Of a stretch of 27,711 bases of DNA, positions 9,629 to 19,582 are shown in pieces. A program made the translations under genes and the position numbers. Position 1 is the stretch's first letter; every line of letters begins with the position of its first letter. The stretch comes from Protostelium mycophagum (Eukaryota > Evosea > Variosea > Protosteliida > Protosteliaceae): assembly GCA_002081555.1 (NCBI GenBank), contig MZNV01001623.1, positions 1 through 27,711 of the forward strand, given 5' to 3'. Under the pieces are notes generated by a model. It worked only from the letters and a program-made list of their open reading frames with translations. It ran no database searches and had not been told where the DNA came from.

Positions 9629-10068
9629 AAATAAATAAATGGAAATTTGATGTAAACACACTCGAAAATCCATTATGGGTCAGGCATCAAAAATGTCTAT
9701 AACGATGACCCAGATGAACATCAACAGCAACTGCTGTTGCATTCCAATTGAATTTGCTTTTAAACTTGAAAATTGGCAAAATCAATGTGGATCATCACCT
9801 GGATGCATTCAAACACTCTCACTCCTCTAAAGACAAAATGGCCAATAGAGAGAATAATTAGAAGACACTACACCTAGTTCAGACCCAAAATAGCATGCTC
9901 AGAGCTTGTTGCAGTTTACACAGCCCCTACATGTGTTTGAGTAGAGGAGAAAAGGCTGATTGGATATACTTTGACACCAGAGACCTTGTCTGAAAGTGCC
10001 CAGAAGCCATCAAAATCAAGACGATGGGCCAATCTTGATCAACTACAACTTTTGGGCTCAAAACGATT
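9629..10068. other. Convergent intergenic gap
   Basis: About 440 bp between the 3' ends of the RING-finger gene (+) and SPB1 (-). It must contain both 3' UTRs. CAACAGCAACTGCTGTTG is a perfect short hairpin near 9720. I found no coding stretch or RNA gene. Confidence 0.6.
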
Positions 10069-13000
10069 TTATTTCTTTCTCTTATCAGACATCTTCTTGG
10101 CTCTCTTGTCCTTCTTAAGCCTTGTGTCCACCACCTTTGTGGGCCCCTTCCCTTTTCCGATCGCCTGTTCCTCTCAGTACATTTTCGCGGGAAAATCACC
10201 GATTCAAATTTCAAATCCGCTCACCTTTTTCCCGGCAGCTCCTCCCTTGCCAGCGACAATGTACCTGAACTCCTTCTTACCGCCTTTGATGGCTCTCAGG
10301 TTCTTCTTATAGAGAGACTCTATAGCTCTGGACTTGTCCTTGTTAGACATATCCGCAGAGTTGGCCAAGACCTCCATCTTGGATTTCATTCTGGCGGTCT
10401 TGCGGTCCGCGCGGAGCTTCTTTCTGGCCCTGGCCTCCGCCACCTTTTTGGGTCAGTTTACAGCGTTGTAGACGGGTTCATCACCTTCTTGATGGGTCTT
10501 GCGTTAAGCTCCTTCAGTCTCTCTTTGATTTCGTTCACGACTTCTTTGGTAATGGGCATGTCGGGTCTCTGGACAGGATCAACATCCATCAAAATGATTT
10601 TTTATAAAAAGATTAGAAATAATGAGAAAAAATAGAATCTTTATACCGAAAAATAGAAAAGATTGAATTTTCTAAAAAGATATAGAAAATGAAAAAAGTC
10701 GTACGATGTGGGGGGCCTCTTCAGCAGAGAACCAGACAGGTAGGTCATCTGGGCGATCGTCCCAAGCGTATCTGTTGTACAACTTGTCAATCATGTCCAT
10801 CTTTAGCTTCTTGTCGCGGGTGATCATCGTGGCGACTGCGAGGGCTTGGACCTGTTTTTTTTAAATTTTGAATTTGGAGATGGGCGGGAAATACCTCGTC
10901 GGCGGGGTCGAGATCGGAGTCGTCATCATCAGCAGCACGTTTGGACAGCATTCCCTTGGATGGAGCTGATTGTGGTACCTGTCAAGAATGTCAGATTGAT
11001 ATGTGAGATCTGACACGTGACATGACGTCAGAAAAAAACAACAAAAATACCTCTTCGAAAGGATTTTCTTCTGCCTCTTTACCCGATTTTTCTCTGGCGC
11101 GTTTTGCCTCTGTCTTGGCGTTCTTCTGTCCCAGAACCTGAAATTTCCGTGAGATTTCACGACGATCTACAACGAGACCACGACGATCTACAACGAGACC
11201 ATGACGATCTACAACGAGACATACCACGTCGTCATCAGAATCAGAGTCCATTGTCTTTCTCTTCTTTTTGTTCTTTCTGTTCCTCTGCGCGATTTTTTCC
11301 AGTTGATTTTCTTCATCATCGCTCATCATCTCTTGGAAGAGATCACCAGAGAACCATTTCTGCGAAATTTCTCAGAAAATGATGCGAAATTTCTCGGAGA
11401 ATGATGTGAAATTTCGAAAGAACAAGAAACGATGACGTCAGCTCGAGATTTCAAAGAAATTTACCTTAGCTTTGTTGTCAAGAGCTGTTGTCTCATCCAT
11501 GATCAGAGGATTGCGCGATCTCGATCTGATGACGTCAGCATCATCTCGAAAGTTCACGGAAATTTCACTCACGATTCGTATTTGTCAATGACGTTGTCTA
11601 AGGCCTCGGCCTCTGCGACATCAGAGTCCTCATCACTGTCTTTTGCCTTTGCATCTTCTTCGATCTCGTCATCTGAGCTGATGACGTCACCTGAGATATC
11701 ATGAGTATGTCATATATGTTGTGGTATACGCACCTGACACCTTCGCAACGTAACCATCAGCTCGTGGAGCAGCTGTCAATTTTCTGTAACTCTCAATAGC
11801 TTCTAAATCGATTCCATTCTCCACGACAGGCTTGATCTTCTTGCCCTTACGTAACTAGAAATCTCTCAGAAATTTCATCAAAACATTGATCACTTTCAGA
11901 AATTTCTTGATGACGTCATCTTCCGTCTACAACGGGACATACCTTGACTTCCTTTCTGGCGGAGTTGTTCTTTGTTGTGGCATACCAATAATCGATATCC
12001 TTCTCCATCTCATTCACCTTGCTCTCAGGATTTGAGTAATCTATGGCACTCTACAACGAGTCAATATTTTCTTGGCTATTTTATTTCGAAAAAATAAATG
12101 AGGAAATTCCGTCGTTGTAGAGGGACAAGATCTCACCTCTCTCTCCATGTCTTGTTCTCTCAAATCGTCCTCGATCATGCCCTTCTCTTCTCTTTCGTGC
12201 TCGAATTCCATGATCTCTGGCATCTCGTACGTATCGGCCACTTCATCTTTTGAAAGTTAAATCTTCTGTTTTGGCGGGATTTTATTTCTGCGGTATCATA
12301 TCTATACTCTGCACTGCAGCAACGCTGCAGAAAATACATCCACAACAGGTGAATTTTATATTACACAGAAACAAAGAGATTTGTGGAAAATACAAAAAAT
12401 AAATTTTAAAAAAATAAATTCTAAAAAATAAAATCAATCCAAAAAAATCACCTAATTGATCCTCGCTTCTGATGATATTCATGTGGAAGACATCCTCTTC
12501 ATCGGCCTCTATATTCGTATCTCCCTCGATGACCATCTTCAAATCCAATTTTTTGAGCTGCTTTCTCTTGACCTCCTTGGCCTTCTTAAGCTTCTTCCTC
12601 TCGCGGGAATCGGCCATGCTGAGCTGCTGCTCTAAAGATTGTTCCTCCAGCTCCTCCATCTCTTCGGTGGACATGGGCTGGATCTCCACTTCTTCTTCCC
12701 CTTCTGAATCTACAACGAGTCAATACGAATTTTTGGCGGGAAAGTGGGTTGAGGTGTGAAAGTGGGGAGTTTTCGGGGAAATTTACCTTCTTCGTCTTTG
12801 GATTCCTTCTTGATGGAGGGTTGGACTGTCTCCTTCCATTTTAAGAGCAATCTTAGATCTGCCTTTCCCAGAACCTTCAGATCGCCACACAAGATCATGA
12901 CCTCAGATGTGGTCGCCTTGTGTTTTTTCAAACTGAAATCTGTCAGAATCTTCCGAGAAATTTCGTGACAGAATCTGACGGACTTACTCCTGAGAATTTT

Positions 13001-14500
13001 CGTCGAAAATGATCTCGTTGTATTTTCCGAGGGCGTCGACGGAGTCTTTTGCGAGGACAAAATCTCTTGCAGAGATGCTTTTGAACAAAGTGGGGTTGCT
13101 TGAATCATACCCAACCCTGGGGACTCTCTTGGTGTGATCCTGAAAATCCTCAGAAATTTCCAAGTACGAACAATTTTCTCGGAAATTTCATAGTGTGAAG
13201 AATCTTCTCGGAATATTTCTCGTGGAAATTACGAGGGAGAAATTGGTTATTGAAAAATTTGAATTTCTTGACGAAACTATCGGTGGAATAAAATTAGCCC
13301 ACCTTTGTGAAGATGTTGGAAACGGTGGCGGTTTCAATCTCTTGGAACGCGAATTTGGGGTCAAGAAGGCGGGGGTCGATTTTTTTTGGCGCCAAAAATT
13401 TCTTGCAGACGACGAAAATTTCGGCGGAGACATCTCTTGAGGCCTGGGGCTTTGTGGCTTCTACTTTCTCGAAGAATTTCTTGAGCACGTATAGGAGAGA
13501 GTTGTAGTCGGCAGAACGGAAGACCTGTACACGTCATCACATGACATGACAATGTCATTCTTTGAAAGATCCAGGAAATTTCTTTTTGTACATGTACTAA
13601 CTCCAGAACTCCGTATACTGCGGCACAGCCGTAACTTCAAAAAGATGGAGTTGAATGAGTACCTTTGTGATGAACCAGCCTCCGGGCTTTAAGACGTCCA
13701 CTCCAAGTTTCAGAGATGCCAGCACCAGCTCATTCTGAGAGAAGGCATCATGAGTCCAACTTTTACCCATATTAGGAGCACCATCGTGGAGTACGCTAGA
13801 ATGTGGTGAGTCATTTTTCAATGATGAAAATGAGAGTGAGAGAAACAGAGTTAGAAATCCGCTGCAGTTGTTTCTGCGTTTCGAGATATCAGAAAAGTGT
13901 CATGAACAAAAAATTTTCGGTCTGTTGTTTGATGATTTCGTGATGGGAAAATGATGAGATTGTGTGATGAGAGTTCTCCGCTATGAGATGAGTTGCCTGA
14001 AATAAAAAAATCGTGCAGAGTTCTACGAATACAACTTCTTAATCAATCATTATACACTCACACATCACATTGACTCGAACCAAGCGCCTTTCTAATGTCT
14101 ATTCTTGCCTTGGCGGTGAGAATATCACCGACAATGCCGGTACAACCAGGGATGGGTCTGATGGGGTGAAGATCTATACCGACGACTGGTGTTCCACTTG
14201 GCACGTATTTACTTGCCACCTTAAGAATGTAAATGCCTCTGTCGAAAAAACGGAGAAAAAAACATGATCACCTGCATCCAACCACCAGGTGCTGCGCAAA
14301 GATCGAGAACACCCGTTGCATTCTTTAAAAAATCATACTTTTGGTTGAGCTGTATGAGCTTGAAAGCGGCACGAGATCGATATCTATTGATGTCAATTTG
14401 TGAGGATCACCAATTTCTTAGAAGTATACCCTTGTTCTTTGGCACGTTGATAGAAGATATCAAGACGTCCCTTTGCGAGCTTGGTCTTCTTGGTGGGCAT
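10069..14500 (-). CDS. SPB1: AdoMet-dependent rRNA 2'-O-methyltransferase SPB1/FTSJ3
   Basis: Twenty exons, 5' to 3': 14430-14500, 14272-14383, 14062-14219, 13663-13795, 13303-13524, 12988-13139, 12787-12932, 12452-12709, 12137-12246, 11943-12050, 11734-11854, 11573-11690, 11465-11525, 11225-11359, 11051-11137, 10895-10978, 10705-10851, 10485-10568, 10225-10443, 10069-10164; 873 aa. SPB1 methylates 25/28S rRNA in the nucleolus during 60S assembly. The N-terminus has the FtsJ domain: [19 protein letters not shown], AdoMet loop [27 protein letters not shown]. The K-D-K-E tetrad is complete (K32, D118, K158, E193), with the same spacing as E. coli FtsJ. The middle has [17 protein letters not shown] and acidic coiled regions; the end has [16 protein letters not shown] and the basic tail [18 protein letters not shown]. 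All splice phases agree. The last acceptor could be 6 nt upstream. Confidence 0.96.
11162..11222 (-). repeat. Three tandem 21-bp units inside SPB1 intron 14
   Basis: On the plus strand the unit begins ACGATCTACAACGAGACC and repeats three times with a 21-bp period (CTACAACG at 11167, 11188 and 11209). Together they fill about 60 of the 87 nt of this intron. Each copy contains the CTACAACG word that also marks intron acceptors elsewhere. Confidence 0.9.
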
Positions 14501-14734
14501 CGCGAGAAAATGAACCGTGCAATTTCTTCCTAAATTTTTCCCGAATTGACGATCTACAACTACCCACAAAATCGGTCATCGTCCATCCCCTTTATGTCAA
14601 GCAGGCTAGTTCCACTGGATATGCTCCAGTCCAATCTCAACAGAAACACAAAGTATAACATCCCTGAATAATTCCCACGAATATGATTTATTTTCTGCGT
14701 TAGCTCATTCAAAAATGTGTTGAGCTCTGAATCT

Positions 14735-16760
14735 TTATTGCTTTGATAAACCTTGTAGTAACTGATGAGCACACTCGCCAAGATAAGGATGGTAACCTCC
14801 TTCCTGCACTACTAAAGTGGGGACGTGCAGGGCTGCTCCGATCTGGAATTGTCAGTGAAATTTCGTATGTACAGAATGTCGACATCACCTCTGCGCCGAT
14901 CGAGAAATAGTCCTCGTTTTGGAGCGCGAAAATACCAAGGGGGTCATGTGCTGACGTGTCTACGCCGAAAGATATGACCAGAAATTCCGGGGAAAATTCT
15001 TGAACAGCTTTGAGTGCCTTTTCTAAGTACTTCTTGTACACTTCGTAGTTCACCTGTCAACTGTCAAACCGAGACGGAAATGTCGACAAGCTACGCGCAT
15101 CTGATATTTGTCGACATGTACACATGCCCTCATGTACATTCACACAGTCATGTCGACATTCTTATAATATGACTCACCACTCTTCCGTGATCAGCAGGGT
15201 TTACCGGAATATTCAAGTTGAAACCCTCTCCCTTCCCTTCCCCCACCTAAACCCCTCACTTTCCCGCCAAAATTTTCAGATAAATTTCCTCACCTCATCG
15301 GCGTAACCCCAGAAATACAACTCGCCAAGCCAAATGTCCGGATCTCCGTGAATAGAGACGACCATAATATCATCGCGTTGGTAAAAGATCTCCTGAGTTC
15401 CATTGCCGCCATGGTAATCAATGTCCAAAACGGCTACTTTTCTTCGGCTTCCTGAGAGCTTTAAAAAAGGCGGGAGAATGATCGGTATTTTTAGGACGAA
15501 TTCATTTTTTTTCAAATTCAGTTTGAAAAAATAAAAAAAAGAGAAGAAACTTAATTTCAGAAAAAATGAATAAAATAATTAAAAAATCCAAAAAATTGCC
15601 TGTAATATTGTCTGGGTCTGAAAACGACAGATAATGGGCCGCAACCGCCGCATTGTTCAAATAACAGAATCCACCAAATCTTGATGATGTGGCATGATGT
15701 CCAGGGGGTCTGCATATGCTGTACACGATCTGAGTCTGTGAGTCTTCTACCCAAAAAAATTGTAATAAAATAATAATAAAAAATGACCTTGCTTTTTTCG
15801 CCCGCTTCGGGGTGTTTGGAGTTTGACCCTGTCTATTTTTAGTAAAAATTTTCAAGATGAAAACGACCTTCAAGTAGACTGGCCGCAGACACGGCAGAAT
15901 GGGCGGCATTTATAGAGGCTTGATATGTTCCTGATCTTGATCAGAGTGAATTTGCGTGCAGTTTAAAAGATCACCAAAAATACTTGAATGCGTCGAGAAC
16001 AAATAGTTATTTTTGGATCTTTTTGGGCAGTACAAACACGTTGCTTCCTTGCAATATAAATGCGATTTTCTACTGATTCGTGTCTGTCTTGCAAACTTGA
16101 AAACTTAAAGACATCAAAAACACCAAAAATAGTTCAAGACACATGATCAAAACCAAAAAAACACCAAAAATCCACCTTTGCAGATGCCAGTCGTCGTTTC
16201 ATAACAATACCAGCCTATCTGTGCTCTGATTGACTTTGGTTTCCTCTGTCTTTCTCTGTCATAGGCCACGATTTCGCAGCGAAAGATCTGCATCTTCTTA
16301 GCATTTTTGTTTGTTTTTCTTGAATGTATTTTACGAGGAAGTAATGGATGAATCAAAAGAGATGATTGGGATGGTTGATTGTGATCATACCTCTTCCTCA
16401 TCTAATTCCTCGCAGGCTTCCTTCAGATAATCGATGTAGTGCTGATCGTGTATCTCTAAAATGTGCTTCACGTCGTCGAAGAAGGGTTTCACGATTGTGT
16501 ATCTGCTCGCATCATCAGCGTAATAAAGAATGTTTTGACATTCTACTTCAGAATTCAATTCAGTTCATCATCTCAAACTCGAGCATTGCCCGTCATTACC
16601 GTTCAAAAAATCAATCACAATATTTCACTTCATTTACTGACTTTTCTTCCTCAGATGCCAATCTTTGCTTTATGTTTTCAGCTCTCTCTGTCTTCTCAAA
16701 GGTTCCGACGTTGTGTATGACGTGTCTTTCATCATAGACGACTGGGATCTTGTTGCTCAT
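14735..16760 (-). CDS. Acetylpolyamine amidohydrolase / class II histone deacetylase-like
   Basis: Exons, 5' to 3': 16619-16760, 16391-16545, 16176-16293, 15868-15930, 15600-15746, 15294-15451, 15177-15246, 14889-15040, 14735-14842; about 370 aa, close to bacterial APAH (about 340). The enzyme removes acetyl groups from polyamines or lysines using Zn. Family blocks are in order: KIPVVYDERH, HILEIHDQHYIDYL, QIGWYCYETTTGICKG, CRPPGHHA (tandem His), FGGFCYLNNAAVAA, LDIDYHGGNGTQ (Zn-binding Asp and His), SIHGDP, SFGVDTSAHDP (third ligand), QEGGYHPYLGE (catalytic Tyr). The second His usual in DxHHGNG is Gly here. Intron 5 appears to be GC-AG (CAG|GCAATT), needed to keep the frame. Splicing of exon 1 to 2 and of exon 7 to 8 was chosen to keep frame and is less sure. 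It shares a 131-bp divergent gap with ALG2. Confidence 0.92.
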
Positions 16761-16891
16761 TTTGTTGTCCTTGCCGATCATCGCGTTTTTTTCAGACAGA
16801 GACTCGTAAGTGGATGACGTTTACAATTTTGATCCAAATTTTGTAACACGTTCACATTTAGCTCATCATTGATCCACAGACGATTGGACTC
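16761..16891. promoter_or_regulatory. Short bidirectional promoter region
   Basis: 131 bp separate the start codons of the deacetylase-like gene (-) and ALG2 (+). The same length is seen at 8231-8361. No specific site is recognised. Confidence 0.45.
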
Positions 16892-19448
16892 ATGTTGTTT
16901 TACCTAATCTGTTTCGCTATCATCCTTGGGACCACCTTCTATCTGTTTTGTTACAGGAGGATACCACCTTTAGAGAAGGCGGTACCCAACGCCCCCCTCT
17001 CAGTCACCTTTGTCCATCTCGATCTCGGTCTTGGTGATCTAGTGATCTTGATTTTAGAGATTAAATCATACAGGCGGTGCTGAGCGTTTAGTTGTGGATG
17101 CAGCCATCAGCTTGCAGAACAGAGGACATCATGTCGAGATATGGACGACAAATCACCCCAAAGATCACTGTTTCCCAGAGACATTGGATCGTTTGAAAGT
17201 GGTTGTCGCTGGCCATTTCATCCCTCATCACATTCTTTCTGGCAGATTTCAAAGCTTATTGTCCACGATTCGAATGGCATGGTTATCTCTGTCTCTCATT
17301 ATTAATCACGAAAGACATCAATATCCTCAGGTGATTGTCTTTCGGCTTTTGCATCATCCAAAAGTCATCAACAGCAATACCTGCAGCCTATTGAATCGCA
17401 TCTAAGTGATGGCAAAGCCACATTGTTTCAAGTTTGCCACGTAATCATTCTTTATTCAGCTTATTTTGGTGAAAATTTTTGTGAATTTTTTGTGCATTTT
17501 TTGTGCAAATTTTTTTCAAATTTTTTGTCAAGTTTTTGTGAAGTTTTTTGCGTCTATTGTGCAAATTTTGTGCAAATTTGTGAAGTTTTTGTGTAAATCT
17601 TTGTGTAATTTTTTGGAAAAAATCCACAAAAATCACTTCGGTCGAATACTCTGACTGGTACAGGTCATCGTTGTAGACGGTGTGAGCAGTTGTATCCCAG
17701 TCTTGAAGTTGTCCGGCAGAAAGGTTCATTTTTTTTAAAGTTGTAAATTTTTTCTTTTTTCGACGAGATCTTTTTAAAAATAAAAATACAACTTTTTCGT
17801 GATGAAAACCACGTGGTCACATTTTATCTGTCTATTTTTAGACACGTGGTGACGTCATAAGGTTTTATTCTATTGCCACCACCCCGACTCTTTGTTGGTG
17901 AGAAACAACCGGGGGATAGTCAGGATGTTATACAGGAGGGTGATGGATACCCTGGAGGAGGGCACAACAAATTGTGCCGATCTCGTTGTAGTCAACTCCA
18001 AGTATACAGGACAGAAATTTTCTGAGACTTTTACTAGGTATTTTCAACTTGAAAATTTTGTATTTTTCAACTTGAATTTCAAAATAATTTCCATAATTCA
18101 ACACAAAAAATTGACGTGGCAAAAAATCTTCACTTTGGAATTTTCGAATCAATTCCCGATGTCCTCACGTTAACTACCGCCACACGGCACGTTATTTCAC
18201 GTGCTGCGATCTTGATGTTTGCACAGGATCAACAGAAGTCCTGAAGTCTTATACCCCGGCACAAATGTCAAACAATTAGATGTGATGATCAAGAACAAGG
18301 AAGAGCTGCCCATTGACAAGTGAGTTGTAGATGAGCCTATTTTTATTATTTTTATATTTATATTTATCTGGAATTTTTTACAGGAAAAATAATCCAGTTT
18401 GGATTTGTTTATTTCCAAGTTGATTTTTTTACAAGTTTGGAATTTATTGTCCAATTTAAATTTATTTTTTTGAACCTGAAAATTCCAGGAATAAGACAAT
18501 ATTCCTCTCTATAAATAGATTCGACCCCGCCAAAAAAGTCGAAACTGCAGTCCGCGCCTTCGCCCACCTCATCCAAGTGTACAGAAACGGGGGAAAGAAT
18601 GTCGACAATCTACAACTCTTGGTGGCGGGGGGTTATGACCCCAAAGTGAGGGCTAACCGCGAATACCACGAAAAGTTGGTGAAACTTGTCCAAGATGCTG
18701 GAATCTGGCAGGACACCATCACAAAGGAGCAGCTGTTCCACGCAGACAAAAAGAGTGAATTTTTAAATTTCAAATTTCTCACCTTCGCGCGCTTTTCTTT
18801 CATCTTTTGTTTACAAGCACAAATAGTCAAATAATAAAACACTTTGAATAGAATAACAAAATAATCATTTAACAAAAAAATTCTGAGAAGTTTCAGGTTC
18901 CTGGAACGAGTGTGGGGTCGTCTTTATGCCAGACATCAGTGATGGGGTCAAGATGAGCTTACTTTCGAGCGTAAAATGCCTCATCTACACTCCATCATTA
19001 GAACATTTCGGAATCGTCCCCGTAGAGGCTATGGTAGCCAGGTGAAATTTCCTCGAAATCTCATCTAGCATGACGTGGCATGACTGATCCACCAGATGCC
19101 CGGTGATCGCCGTGAATGATGGAGGACTTTTGGAGACCATTACAACAGATGAGAGACAAGGTTATCTGTGTCCGAAAGAAGATCATGAGGTCTTTGCAAA
19201 GAGGATGATTGACATCGTTGAGAACCCCCAAAAGGCCAAACAGATGGGAGACCAAGGTGCGAATTCTCGTCGAATGTTTCGAGAAGATTCGAGGAAATGT
19301 TTGGCAGTCAGATCTATTTTTAGATTTTTGAGATTTATTTCGAGTTGGGTTGATTGTAGATGCAGGGAGGGAGCGAGCGGTGAAGGAGTTTTCCCTCGAA
19401 ACAATGGGGGAAAAACTTGACGGGTATCTTCGAAGACTTTACAACTAA
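16892..19448 (+). CDS. ALG2: Alpha-1,3/1,6-mannosyltransferase ALG2
   Basis: Exons 16892-17033, 17074-17330, 17664-17723, 17862-18037, 18227-18319, 18489-18754, 18897-19041, 19096-19256, 19366-19448; 460 aa (human 416, yeast 503). ALG2 adds the second and third mannoses to the dolichol-linked precursor on the cytosolic face of the ER. An N-terminal membrane segment (FYLICFAIILGTTFYLFCY) precedes the GT4 domain. Motifs: FVHLDLGLGGAERLVVDAA, SGRFQSLLSTIRM, VIVVDGVSSCIPVLK, FYCHHPDSLL, RRVMDTLEEGTT, VNSKYTG, LYPGTNV, FLSINRFDPAKKVE, LVAGGYD, and the retaining-GT catalytic region SLEHFGIVPVEAM followed by CPVIAVNDGG. The first intron is 40 nt. Intron 2 is T-rich and repetitive. Confidence 0.95.
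17466..17640 (+). repeat. Degenerate T-rich tandem repeat in ALG2 intron 2
   Basis: A loose array of TTTTTTGTGCAAA / TTTTTGTGAAG units fills this stretch between ALG2 exons 2 and 3. Long open frames on both strands here are by-products of the low-complexity composition. Confidence 0.7.
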
Positions 19449-19582
19449 TAAACATTTGGTCACGGTTGTATCCGCGAATGTTTGCGTTAATCGGTGATCA
19501 AAGAATCACGATGGTCAGCATTGTAGTTTGTATTTTCTTACTTGCGAAACGAATGTGCCTCTCCTGATATCGCCAATCAACA

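Noticed and set aside
17445-17729. Lys/Asn-rich frames on both strands over the T-rich intron
   Set aside because: Produced by low-complexity sequence between ALG2 exons 2 and 3.
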